Assembly: GCA_020055645.1 (NCBI GenBank)
Contig: CM034547.1
Span: 66,560,884 to 66,624,883, forward strand
Reading direction: 5' to 3'
DNA from: Tomocerus qinae
Taxonomy: Eukaryota; Arthropoda; Collembola; Entomobryomorpha; Tomoceridae
DNA length: 64,000 nucleotides
Part shown: positions 10,594 through 21,690 of the stretch, in pieces
Position numbering within the stretch: the first letter of the stretch is position 1
Layout: each line of letters begins with the position of its first letter
Position numbers and translations under genes: made by a program
Notes under the pieces: generated by a model
Seen by the model: the letters and a program-made list of their open reading frames with translations, nothing else
Databases searched by the model: none
What the model was told of the DNA's origin: nothing

Positions 10594-12657
10594 TCAACAT
10601 TTAAAATCAGGTGAATGTGACGGTCGTCTTCTTACAATCTTTTTGATCTTTACTACTTCAGAAAAAGGTTTTCCATTTAAAAGGGGGACCGATGTTCTTT
10701 GGAGTAGTTTGGAGCATCCGCTTTTCTCAAAGATAAAAGCCAACACCGCAGCCACGAGTCCATAGCCCAGGATGAAAAATGCTCCTGAAAAATGCTTTAA
10801 AGTTAAATCAACAGAACCCTTTGATGTTTTCATATCAGAATTGATTCCGTTAAGTTTCTCCCAAACAATTCTCCGTCGAAGAATCTGTGCGTAATCCTTC
10901 TTAATCCACTCTTGAGCCAGACCTCGTTCTATAATGGGAGCAATGACTTTATCAAAATTTGTACGGAAAATAGCTCGTTTTTCCATGACGAACCCGACAG
11001 CTATGAAGAAAGTTGAGACAGGTGCGATTTCCAATGCGTTTCTTCCAAAGCGATCGCTAAGGTTTCTGCTCAGAACAAAATCCGCCACACCTCGGTAAGA
11101 AATACAGCTGAATTTAGAATTCAGAGCGCGGATGAAACAGTTGATCGTATCGTTCTCCAAACTCATTTTGCTGAATATTTTCAAGTAAGTTGGGTTCTTT
11201 GCTGATTTTAGGAGATGATATGCTGCACCACCGAAGTATAGCAACCCACTTTCGAAAGAGGATTCCGACAGCTCTTCAAAAGTACTAGGGGGCTGCTCAA
11301 TTAAGGGGAATGCGAGAAATCCTACTAATTTGGATCTGTAAACACATGTTACAATTACCGCAAATAGTAACCAAAAAGCACAAAATGTTCTCATGGAATC
11401 TCCCCGGGGAGTTTTGGCTACTTGTTCCAAGAAGGACGATCCAATGTATCCAAATACTGTCCAAAAAGACCAAATTTCTTTCTTTTCATTCCTTTTAGAA
11501 CCATAATGGGCGGATTTTCTTGATAGGACAAGAAGTAACAGAATAATAAGAAAGATGACAGCAATGGTGCATATCCACATATCAACTGCAAATGGCCAAA
11601 GAACAGCTTTCCATGTGAAAATATTTTTTTGGGGTCCTGATGTAAAAGTCAAAAATTCGTACTCGACAGGAAAGGAAAATCCCACCAAATTGCTTCTGTC
11701 AAATGTCTGACCAGTGACTAAACCCACATGAGCCAGTTCAGTTAACACGTCCCCAACGCAGCCTACCCAAGTTCCGTTTTCTAGCTTATTCCCCGTACCT
11801 CCGCCTCCCGTGGCGGGAAAGATATCATACGTGAAATTATATTTCTTCTGTAAGCCGTTTTCTATTACATCTTTGTACAAACCTCGGACAGCAAGAAACT
11901 TTCCTTTTTCTAGCGAATTCGGTCGTAATTGTACACGTGGAATTATTCTTGTAGGACTGGAAACTTTGATAACATACCCGTTGAAATTTTGTAAGTAGTC
12001 AGGGAATAAGAACGATATCTCTGGAACAGTGCTCGACTTCCAATTTACATTTAGATTGACCAGTAAGGGTGACCCAGAATTACAATAAGTACATAAACTT
12101 TGAATTGTTGTTTGTCCATTTTTATTCTCAAGTACGGCAACCTTGTATTTTATTTTCCTTGAAAACTCAGGAGACTCCAACGCTTGCTTGATAACATCTT
12201 CCTGTTGCGATACAAATACGTAATGATCTTCGTCTTTTTTTGAAATGTAGTCAGCCGGAGGTACAATGAAATTAAATAGCGTAGAAAATATGCCAGGATG
12301 TATTTTATTTATAGATATGATTGAAAGAATACAATTTTTATTATGTTTGTGCACATTTCCAAATTTTCTCAGAGAAGTCTTGAACTCTCTCTCAATCTTT
12401 GAAGAATTCAATTTGGAAATTAAGTATATATCGTTTTTTGCCGAGGACGCAATCTCATATAGAATCCTGTTGGAGAAGTCTTTGAAATTCGTTTTTGTTC
12501 CTTTCAACTCCCTCACATCGTCTTCAATGAAAATGACAGTACATTCTGAAAATCTTTGTAAAACTATTTGAGACAATAGATCTCCGCTACTCATTGTTGA
12601 GTAAACCAATCCCAACTGGTGAAAGCAGAAAAATAATTGAACTAAATTGTGAAGCAT
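10594..12657 (-). CDS. divergent ionotropic receptor (IR family, intronless)
   Basis: Ligand-gated cation channel subunit related to ionotropic glutamate receptors, of the protostome IR chemosensory type; ligand unknown. Single open frame of 687 aa. I start at ATG 12657 because the frame further upstream begins with a GTG codon. Residues 1-20 are a signal peptide. A weakly conserved N-terminal domain of about 220 residues is followed by the split ligand-binding domain (S1 about 225-345, S2 about 450-610). Membrane segment M1 is about 353-378, the pore loop about 397-415 (WTVFGYIGSSF), M2 about 424-444, M3 about 625-643, then a short cytoplasmic tail. The M2/M3 architecture and the S2 end (APIIERGLAQEWIKKDY) fit IRs. 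The canonical SYTANLAAF-type gate motif is replaced by VYRSKLVGFLAFP, as in divergent IRs. The lack of introns also fits divergent IRs. Subfamily not assignable. Confidence 0.85.
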   Translation of the reverse strand: MLHNLVQLFFCFHQLGLVYSTMSSGDLLSQIVLQRFSECTVIFIEDDVRELKGTKTNFKDFSNRILYEIASSAKNDIYLISKLNSSKIEREFKTSLRKFGNVHKHNKNCILSIISINKIHPGIFSTLFNFIVPPADYISKKDEDHYVFVSQQEDVIKQALESPEFSRKIKYKVAVLENKNGQTTIQSLCTYCNSGSPLLVNLNVNWKSSTVPEISFLFPDYLQNFNGYVIKVSSPTRIIPRVQLRPNSLEKGKFLAVRGLYKDVIENGLQKKYNFTYDIFPATGGGGTGNKLENGTWVGCVGDVLTELAHVGLVTGQTFDRSNLVGFSFPVEYEFLTFTSGPQKNIFTWKAVLWPFAVDMWICTIAVIFLIILLLLVLSRKSAHYGSKRNEKKEIWSFWTVFGYIGSSFLEQVAKTPRGDSMRTFCAFWLLFAVIVTCVYRSKLVGFLAFPLIEQPPSTFEELSESSFESGLLYFGGAAYHLLKSAKNPTYLKIFSKMSLENDTINCFIRALNSKFSCISYRGVADFVLSRNLSDRFGRNALEIAPVSTFFIAVGFVMEKRAIFRTNFDKVIAPIIERGLAQEWIKKDYAQILRRRIVWEKLNGINSDMKTSKGSVDLTLKHFSGAFFILGYGLVAAVLAFIFEKSGCSKLLQRTSVPLLNGKPFSEVVKIKKIVRRRPSHSPDFKC

Positions 12658-13734
12658 TTTGCTCACAGATTAACAAAAATTTTCTTCTTTAATTTTATTT
12701 CTCAGGCTTATTTTAGATGTAAATAGAGGTAATGGAATGGAAATGGATAAAGTTTTCTTCCAGTGCGCACCAATTTCGTAAACGTGTAGTGACAATGAGT
12801 TTCTAATGTAGAATACTTTTCCTTTATGACTTTCGATTGCTTATCAAGCTTTTAAAAAATTACCACTTTCAGTTTAGATCAGATATGAGGAGTTTTAATT
12901 GTCAATTAAGTTATTGGATCAATATTACTCCACATCGCTGTGGTTATGTTTCCTGAAAGTGAGGTACTAATCATGAGGTATGCAATGACATTAACGCTAT
13001 GACTAGGACATCTGATAATAAATAGTGTTCTCCATATTGCTGACCTCTGGACATTCTTCTTGTCAGAATCCTCTTCCAAATTTTATGATTCGCTGGAACT
13101 GGGAATAGATATACATACAATACACATTCTGCGATAATTGATTGTGGCATGTTACAATTGAACAGAAGGCATATTACAGGCATATGGGATTAATTGGATT
13201 TTGATACAAATGATTCTTTCAGCTTAATTGGGTTTTAGCTTGATTGTAATTTCTAAGATTACTTACCATCGTCTTGTCACTTCCTGGTATCGTGACAATC
13301 GGATATGGCATTCAGGGTCGACACGTGCAAAGAATTTGTTCCATCCTAATCAGAGTTAATGTGCTTCATTATGAAAGTAATTATTCACAGGTTCTGCTTC
13401 TGCATTCTAGATGAAACGATATCATTAATATGGTCGCACGCTGCTAGTACTACAACGAGGCGAGCGCGACCTAATGGATCAAAAGCCCCTGGAGAAATAA
13501 ATTTTTTATGAAATTCGTCAGTTTCTTTGAAGTAATTATCAGAAAAAGATTTCTTCCTGGAAAAGTCGCTTATCCATTCACCATTAGCCCGGGTAGCTGA
13601 ATAATAAAGAAAGGAAATGTAATATGAATGATTATGAAGAAATAGTAGGTTTAAGACTATTGTAAAGTAAAATAACAGTTATGCTATAGTCAATATTGGA
13701 CTATACAAGACAGTTTTTCTTTTGTGGAAGATTT
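12658..13734. other. intergenic sequence between IR and lipocalin-like gene
   Basis: Presumed promoter region of the minus-strand receptor and 3' flank of the minus-strand gene at 13919. No gene seen. Confidence 0.45.
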
Positions 13735-13740
13735 TTTATT
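13735..13740 (-). terminator. polyadenylation signal candidate for lipocalin-like gene
   Basis: AATAAA on the minus strand, about 180 bp beyond the stop codon at 13919. Confidence 0.45.
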
Positions 13741-13918
13741 TGTAAGGAATGTATGGTATTGGGGTCCCATTTATGCTTCTGTCGATTTTTTAGGGATATT
13801 TATAAGGTGTTTCTTCGAGCTCGTCACTGCTCAGTAGTATAAATACGTAATTAAAAACACATTGTGTAAAAATTATGGCATTTTAAGTTGTTTTCGGAGA
13901 TGAATGATGAATCACGGT

Positions 13919-14898
13919 CTAGAATGGAAGAAACGGAGTATATTGGTAGAAAGGGTGGTGAGGGATGTGGACAGCCGAAGGTCGTCTATGAAAGTCTCGA
14001 GAGCGATGAGTTCCTTCCCGTGGCCATCCTAATTTGGGAAGAGCATAGAAATCTGCAGGAGGAATGCAAGATGTTGGTGGAAGGTAAGCTAATTTCCGAG
14101 GGTTGAAACCCAGATCGTAAACATGGTCGATAACTTTGTCAAGAACGTCGGTTGGAACTGAAGGATACGTCGTGAGTACTTGGTAATCTTTGTACAAATC
14201 GTCTACGCATCTCACAATTACTACGTAATGCTTGTTGTCTGTAGCTGTGATGTACTCTTCCGTTTTGGCTGAAAGTTATCAGATCAAAACAACTGAATAA
14301 AAAGTACTCTAAATTAATATTTTTTTAATATTGAGTAATTTTCCTTACAAACTCTCGAAGGATTTGTTCCTGGAGAGCCTCCTCTTGTTTTGCAGAGATT
14401 AATACCTCGATCCTCAGGTTTGCATTTCATGAAGAATTCGTTACCGAAGCCACTTGCTGTTGTATTATGTCCATCGTCTTCCTTTTGGAGTTCAACGGTT
14501 TGACAAATTTCTCCCAATTCGGTAGGTTCTGCTGGACGGCTGAGATAAACTTCAGCATTTCTTCGGAAAGCAAATTGACTGGCGATAGGGACATAAAATG
14601 TTCTCGGTTTCATAAGCTACAAAATTAAAAATTGACTCAAAAAAAACTCACAAAACAAAATGTCCCCGATTCGGTTAGTAAAATCATCTTTAAAATTAAA
14701 TAATTCTTTAAAATAATTAAAACTGACCCATTCGAAGTCGATTTCTTTAGCCACCTCCGGTTTAATGCATGGTCCCTCTGAGAAACTTTCGGTTGTAATA
14801 TGATGATGTCCATTTGTGTAATCATGGTGGCCATTTGTGAATTCGTGATACCCTAAAATCGGTGCCGATAGACACAGCACTAGCACCAATACAAACAT
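13919..14898 (-). CDS. secreted lipocalin-like protein
   Basis: Probable small extracellular ligand carrier. Three exons in frame: 14898-14728, 14616-14349, 14268-13919 (262 aa). The signal peptide is MFVLVLVLCLSAPILG. A His/Thr/Asn-rich stretch (repeats of TNGHHD) precedes GPCIKPEV, which sits where insect lipocalins have their first conserved Cys. Near the C-terminus the segment TATDNKHYVVIVRCVDD followed by YQVLTTYPSVP, a predicted helix (LDKVIDHVYDLGFN) and a Cys matches the last barrel strands, helix and closing Cys of ApoD/bilin-binding-type lipocalins. The middle is poorly conserved, and an unusual His/Pro-rich tail of about 45 residues follows the last Cys. The family call is by pattern only; a non-lipocalin cysteine-rich secreted protein remains possible. 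Confidence 0.6.
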
Positions 14899-17324
14899 AA
14901 TTGTGAAATATCTGAACTCTAAAAAGTTGTAACTTGGTGTATGTCAGGAAAGAAAAGGTTGTAGGTTCAGTTGAGATTGAATTCCTTAGACAGAAATCCA
15001 AGAAGCGGAAATAACGAAACAGAGCAAAAAATCCAAGTCAAAATTAAACGCACGAGACTAGAGTACTTATACTTAAATTAATGTGAGAATTGTGGGCTGG
15101 AACTGGAATATGGCTATATAGAGCACAGTCTTGCACTATATGGGCTTCCCTACTCTACTGCTTGGGATTTCGTTTTAATGCAATTTTATATGGTCAAGTC
15201 TTGTAGGACTACTTAGGATATCTATTAATATCTTCCTTTCTAATGAGCATAGATAACCGTAGAGGATGGATAAACATGTACCAAGTACCAAACACAATTT
15301 TTCTTTAAAAAAACCTACTTGTTAGCAACACAAAGGAAAATAAACTACGTAAGAAATGTTTGTTCATGTAAATATGATAGGTTTGTGCATAAAAATAGGT
15401 AAGCTGTATTCTGATAGTTAGCAGGTAGTAGATTAACTAACACCTAAACACTTCTAGAAGAATATTAACACAAGGTTTCTGATACTGCAAATAACCTTTT
15501 ATCTTATACACGCTGTACCTCTACTACGTCGATGCATTAAAATATAAAACTGTAGCAATCAAGGAAAAAATATATGCTAATATGGTAGTAGGGAATTGTG
15601 ATCAGCAATTATCTTTTATAACAATCTTCATAATGCTCATTCAGCCAACAGAAGTGCAGTTAGTTTAAGGACGCGGCTTAAAGTTTCCAATGATTCATTT
15701 AATTTACGACAGCGGAAATTGAAAATTGCATGTAAAATACAATATTATTGTAGATTCTAGCGTAATAAAGATAGGCATGTACTTGTGCAAATATTCCGAT
15801 TCTCATCGACAGTCGCGCTCCCTCCGTACCTCCACCTTTACGTTAGGAATAAGAAAAACTGCGATGGAAAATGCAAAATACAAGGCAAGGTGTTTAGATT
15901 ATTATATTCATAAGTATATCAAGTATTTATCTAAGTACATTTAATTGCACTTATATAGTATTCTATATGCTTCATTAGTCCAACATTTTCGTGCCATTGT
16001 CTTGCATTCTCACTTTCTGACTCTTGTGGAATGAAACAAACGTTTGGATTGTAATTTCCATATTATACTTACCTTATGAGAGTCTCGAGCCAGTCTCACA
16101 TGTCTATTAAGGTTGCATGGGGTTAAAGAGTATTAAGGAGCAGTTAATAGGAGCGATGAATCATGCTATATTAACAACCTTCCCTTCAACCAATTTCGAT
16201 TAATTTTTCGCACAGTTACTCATCATTCATCAATTCCTCGATTTAATATGTGAGTGTATAGACACTACATCCGAGACTAGACTAAAATAATAAAATCCAT
16301 TGCATAATATCGCCTTTGGCTTGTTCCAAGTACTACTTGTGTAACAATAATTTAAATATCCTCTTGATAGTGATTCTGTTAACAGAAAAGAATCTAAAAA
16401 ACAAAATTGCAATTCATCAGCAATTACTACCAATTCTGTTTCGGCAAAAAAAATTCTCTCTAAGTTTAGCCATTTAAATTCAAGCGTTTCAGTTCTTTAA
16501 CATGCTACTGGAATTCTACGCACAGATTAATACACATTCAGTTTTTATCAACATGTTTGAAAAAACTGGATTAATTCATTAAAGCGGCTTTTTGTTTTAA
16601 TTCCATTTCGGAAATTCGTTGTAAATTGTTTTATCCATCTAGCCTCTTTTGATAGTCTAACAATAAACATGATAGAAATTCTCATCGTTCTCTTAACCTA
16701 TATTAACCCCAAAGCCTTGGCATCTAGTCATGTCTGAATAGGAAAGATGTCATTGTGTAGTCTTATAAATATCTTTGTTGTGACAATTAATTGTAATTGA
16801 TAATGACGCAACACCCAATAAATAAAGCCATTTGTTCTAATTAATTTTGTGGTAGCATCTTTTAATCATTCTTCATTTCATTATCTTCTCCTGTTTCACA
16901 TGCACCATATTTACTACAATATCATTCTGTAGTGCCTACAGATATGAAATTCATTGAGCTATGCGAACCACAGTACTAAAACATAAAAAGGTGGAAATGA
17001 GAGTGCAAGAAGGTTAATGAAGGATTCTTTGGAAAACAATAACATTATTAAATAATATGAATTATGCTTATCGTCCAATTGCGTATATTTTCTTAGAAGC
17101 CCGTTCCTTTCATCGTTAGGTATGCAAAAAGTATTGAGTACCTCAATTCAAGCTAAATAAATAAATTTTTTATTTCGTTAAGTAATCACAATCACTAATT
17201 AGCAATAATTTGCCCTAATTACATTGAACCTATATTTCTGACAAAAGAAATTAAGCAATTTATTTCCAATTACTTTGTTTGCAAAAGTTGACAAATCAGC
17301 TAGACATGTGAACATAATGGTAGA
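14899..17324. other. intergenic sequence
   Basis: No gene, RNA or bounded repeat recognised. A TATATAG motif near 15115-15122 lies about 215 bp upstream of the lipocalin-like start and might be a distant promoter element. Confidence 0.45.
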
Positions 17325-17553
17325 ATATATGTGGTAGTCCAGAAGAGCAGGGGTGCCAGTAGGGCTAATGGCTAGTCCACAGGAGCACTGCTCTTGGGGC
17401 TTAGCCATAGGAGCTATCGACTTTAGTCCATAGGAGCAGTTCTGATTTCTTTGCATTAACAGTACGTATTTATTAAAAATATTATTATTAGTTATTATAT
17501 AATTAGTCAGTAGGTTAATATTGCATGAAAATACTTTGGACACAGTAAAATTA
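17325..17553 (+). repeat. left arm of a 229-bp inverted repeat
   Basis: This arm is the reverse complement of 17922-18150. I count three mismatches over 229 bp. The open frames seen in both arms are the same sequence read in opposite directions and are not supported as genes. The spacer between arms is 368 bp. Confidence 0.9.
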
Positions 17554-17575
17554 CCTAAGCCTATAGCTGGATGCC

Positions 17576-17700
17576 CCATTTATGCCAGCGGTCCTATGAA
17601 CAGAGTGCAAATTGACCTAATCGACTTGAGGTCTAAAAGTGACAGTGAGTACAAATGGATCAATTACAATTTCAATTACAATGTGGTAAAGGAATCATAG
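17576..17700 (+). pseudogene. decayed integrase-type transposon fragment in the inverted-repeat spacer
   Basis: Read from 17579 the frame gives YASGPMNRVQIDLIDLRSKS followed by DSEYKWI before a stop. It resembles the start of the integrase core in SCAND3/KRBA2-like (integrase-bearing DNA transposon-derived) proteins, where a similar RVQIDLIDMR..DGxYKWI segment begins the catalytic domain. Downstream pieces (RRVLQVQHI; LAVEELEYAHAEKIKYL) fall in shifted frames. It is a broken relic about 40 codons long. The assignment is from memory of the family. Confidence 0.5.
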
Positions 17701-17921
17701 ACTCATGCTGTATTCCTTGGACTCATGGGTATCGGACGTCGAGTGTTACAAGTACAGCATATTTTAGAGACTTGGCAGTTGAGGAACTAGAATATGCGCA
17801 TGCAGAAAAAATAAAGTACCTTGTAGTACCAAGTGTCATGTAGGCAACACTAAGTACTAATGTTCACTGCGATTAATCTCCTTTACTCTGATTCACTTGT
17901 CAATTTAATGATGTTACTTAT

Positions 17922-18150
17922 TAATTTTACTGTGTCCAAAGTATTTTCATGCAATATTAACCTACTGACTAATTATATAATGACTAATAATAATATTTTT
18001 AATAAATACGTACTGTTAATGCAAGGAAATCAGAACTGCTCCTATGGACTAAAGTCGATAGCTCCTATGGCTAAGCCCCAAGAGCAGTGCTCCTGTGGAC
18101 TAGCCATTAGCGCTACTGGCACCCCTGCTCTTCTGGACTACCACATATAT
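17922..18150 (-). repeat. right arm of a 229-bp inverted repeat
   Basis: Near-perfect reverse complement of 17325-17553. Ends in CCACATATAT, the inverse of the left end ATATATGTGG. No obvious target-site duplication beyond the shared AT run. Confidence 0.9.
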
Positions 18151-20397
18151 ATGGGCTTACTCTGAATATGTGTCGTAAGTATATACTATCACTGGCAGAA
18201 TAAGGCTAAACCAGGCTTTCTTGATTCGACTTGTGTAATTTATGGATGAACTGACATCGCTATAAATTAATGTTTTCTGATAAAAAGTATTTTTCAGTAA
18301 ACAAACAAAAGCAAAGGAGATATGTATACTAAGAAAAACAAAAGGTGCTAAATAAACTACAAAATTTGTATTTGTTTAGAGATTACTGGAAATAATTCCG
18401 CTCATGTACAACGTATACAGTTTTAAATATTCAATTCATGCCTAAACACTCTTCATGCTAGGTATTATCTTAAACACAATTTATAACAATATTGTAAAAA
18501 GCTTATTTAAAAATTTTACTATGAAACATCATGATCTCAATTTGAGAATCAGTAACTTCCACCATTTGTATCTTACGATAAATAAAACAGCAAAATAAAT
18601 ATAACTCGTTGCACCTTGCCCTATAAAAATGACATACTTATTTATACTTAGTAAATATATAGCAAAGCACTATTTTCCTAAGTATACTAAATTAAGTCAT
18701 TGAACAGAAGAACTGACATGCATTTCATGAGTGTTCAGAAACAGTATCACAGACCACTTTTATGTACAAATACTATATCATTAATAATAGAATGAAAAAT
18801 ATATTTATCGAGAGCTTTCTGCAAACGTAGCGGTAATCAAATCGAATTCATGCAAAGGTTCGAGAAATAAATAATAATTTTTATTTGTACATGGTTCATA
18901 CTAACTCTCTTAAACATTAGTGCTAATACATGCAACAAGGAGGCAGGAAAACTACGGCGCAGTATTAACATATTAGCACAGTGGCTTGAGTAGTGACTTT
19001 AAAAGCTTTCCCTAGTTTATGGTTTTATTCCTTAATTTTATGAGTAGATTGCATTCAAAGATGTAGATGTGATGTGTATAGGTATTTACGACTGTACCAT
19101 ATAATGTATGCAAAACAATTTGCCATTTACCGATGTCAGTTTTTTTGCAATTCCGTGGAGGAGTAAAAAATAATTTGTTCACAACATCCCACTTGGTAGG
19201 AAGATAAATGGATAAGACAGATAACAATACGTAAGGTAGAATTATTCATTTAGTAAACATCTATACAGTGTATAGTCTGTTACTGCTTGAACTTGAAATT
19301 GTACTAATTCCTACATCGATATTACTCCTCTACACTTATCTAGGCATACACGGCTACAGCAATAACGAGTTTTAATTTATTAATGATTCAATATTTGTAT
19401 TGACTGTCCAATGTTTTTTGATGATTGTTGTAGTTAAACTGGCAACCAGTAGAAGTAATGAGGAATTTTAAAAGGATATAATTAGGTACAGCGAACATCC
19501 TAAATATACACAACACAAATGGTCATGTACAACGAGTAAGTGGTAATTACAGAAAATAAGAATAATAATAATTACAGTTGCAACAACAAAGAAAAAAACG
19601 TGAGAAAATCTGGCTTAACTTTGGCCTTCCTTTCTTATAATAATATATGTACAGATACGTATAGTAAATATACGGCTATGAGCTTTTATTTACAATATTG
19701 ACGAAGATAGAGTAACACTTTTATTCCACCTGCACCTGATAATGCACCTCCTCCTATGCCTATTATGAGTGTTCATTATTTCAACTCATACTCATACCTG
19801 AAGGTAGTAAATGGCAAGGTTGTATTTTGTATCTGTAGTCAGTCTGTAGTGTTGACTTCTTGACTACTTGGAATTATTATGTCGCGGCGCAGTTAAATTT
19901 GACATGTGACAGGTGATGTTAACACAAACTAGTCAATGGTGACATGCAAAATGCTTAAATGTATTTAATTTAAAACTTTCAAAATCATTCAATATGGTCA
20001 AGTAAGATATATTTCTAATGTATTGTAATTTAGTAAGTAAAATTTTAATGTACTAAATTACTTAATTAAATTAAAAAACCAACAAACTGAAAAAATGAGA
20101 TCCAGGTTTTAATACTATCAAATCAGAATGTTCTAATTGGCCAAATTGAATAATTTTTGAGTTTTAAATCATTTTGTCAACATGTCACCTTTAACTACAT
20201 CTTTATACCCTGTGGATACATATAGTACATCTTTTACTATTACATAAACGGAAAGTGGGGCAAGCACATGGAATTCTGTTGAACGTTGTACGTATCTCCG
20301 TAACGTTTTATAATTGAACGTTTTATGTATGTCCGTACCGTTTTGTAAAGACTAGACTACCATATACCAGTACTGATTTTGCTTTACATTTCAACAC
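18151..20397. other. intergenic sequence
   Basis: AT-rich, no gene or bounded element recognised. Confidence 0.45.
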
Positions 20398-20400
20398 TAA

Positions 20401-20571
20401 GACCTGTTTTATACTTCTCACTTTCACTTCACTTTCACGTTTAGTGATGTCAAAATGACGTCTTTACGTTCAAACCCAAATTGGAAACATATTTTTGCTA
20501 ATTATAAATTATCTTGTAGTGGCGTCACAAAACGTGAAAGTGAAGTGAAAGTGAGAAGTATAAAACAGGTC
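20401..20571. mobile_element. PIF/Harbinger-type MITE 1 (171 bp, TSD TAA)
   Basis: Terminal inverted repeats of about 42 bp begin GACCTGTTTTATACTTCTCA and are perfect inverses at the two ends. The element is flanked by the 3-bp direct repeat TAA (20398-20400 and 20572-20574). A TWA target duplication and a TIR with a CTGTTT core are the signature of Tourist-like MITEs of the PIF/Harbinger superfamily. No coding capacity. Confidence 0.85.
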
Positions 20572-20903
20572 TAACGCATCAAAAATTGGTCTACCAAATA
20601 GTCAACGGTCTTTTGATGAAATTCCTATGCGCAATCGCTAGAAATTTACTTATTTCAACATTTTTATAGCACACTATGCTAGGTCTGCAGCTAGTAACTA
20701 TACATCATGCATATGTAATAGTAATGAGAGTACGGCATTGTATTTAGAATATACGGTATTAATTTAGGGCCAAGTCAATTAAACAGATACGGAATCTGTA
20801 ATGCTCTATCAATGCTTTAAGTACTTTAAATCAGTAATATCTTTACAACAACCCCTCCCAGAAAAAAAATCAATTCCTAATTGCCGATTAGATTGCCTTG
20901 TTA

Positions 20904-21095
20904 GACCTGTTTTAAGCTAGGTTTTGAGTTTCACTTTCCTTTCACTTCACGCGGAAAAAGGACCATTCAGTTACTTATTCTGCCTAAAATTCCAAATCCC
21001 CTCACCTGGGGCAACGGCAAAGTTTTATTTGAGAATGTTCCTTTGCGCGTGAAGTGAAAAGGAAGTGAAACTCAAAACCTAGCTTAAAACAGGTC
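20904..21095. mobile_element. PIF/Harbinger-type MITE 2 (192 bp, TSD TTA)
   Basis: Inverted ends of about 50 bp begin GACCTGTTTTAAGCTAGG, with two mismatches between arms. The flanking direct repeat is TTA (20901-20903 and 21096-21098). It shares the outer 11 bp GACCTGTTTTA and an inner TTCACTTCAC with MITE 1 but is otherwise different, so the same transposase probably moved two families. Confidence 0.85.
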
Positions 21096-21098
21096 TTA

Positions 21099-21682
21099 AT
21101 CCCAATTTTATGCGCTGTCATAATATATTGCTCCGCTCTATTAAAAATTATTTTCTACGACATAACCTTTGCTGCAAAAGTCATAGTATAGTAATATGAA
21201 AAAATGTGTCAAAATAGAAAAAAGACAAGATATAGTTAAATGGTTTAAATTAAATCCCCACTTTGTGGACGTAATAGTCCATAAATAAGCACAGCCGTTT
21301 AGATATTTTAAAACTCTTTAATAATATACGCAAATTGACGGAACTATTTACATATCAATCAAATCAATAATTAATATTTGAATAGTAAATACAAAAACGC
21401 ATTGATACCGTCATCTTAATCATTCCGTACTATTAAGTTAGTTAACTAAATAATAATTACGTCCTCCCTTGGTGGATACTAAAATCGCGAATCGCGCGGA
21501 ACTATTTTTCCCTTACAGCTATAACATAACAATCTCACAATGGTGACGAATACACACAATAATTTATGATAATCACAAACAGCACTTAACTCAGTAAAAG
21601 TGAAGAAAAGTAAATGTACAATTGACGTAAGCAGTACTCGTACAACTCTTTACAATTTTCAATTACGGCATAATGATTTACA
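21099..21682. other. intergenic sequence between MITE 2 and hAT copy A
   Basis: AT-rich; nothing recognised. Confidence 0.4.
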
Positions 21683-21690
21683 CTGCATCT

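Noticed and set aside
12658-12666. Start of the receptor frame three codons earlier
   Set aside because: The codon there is GTG; the first ATG is at 12657 and begins a good signal peptide.
17199-18165. Two matching open frames of about 100-126 codons on opposite strands
   Set aside because: They are the two arms of an inverted repeat, with no signature, start context or splice structure.
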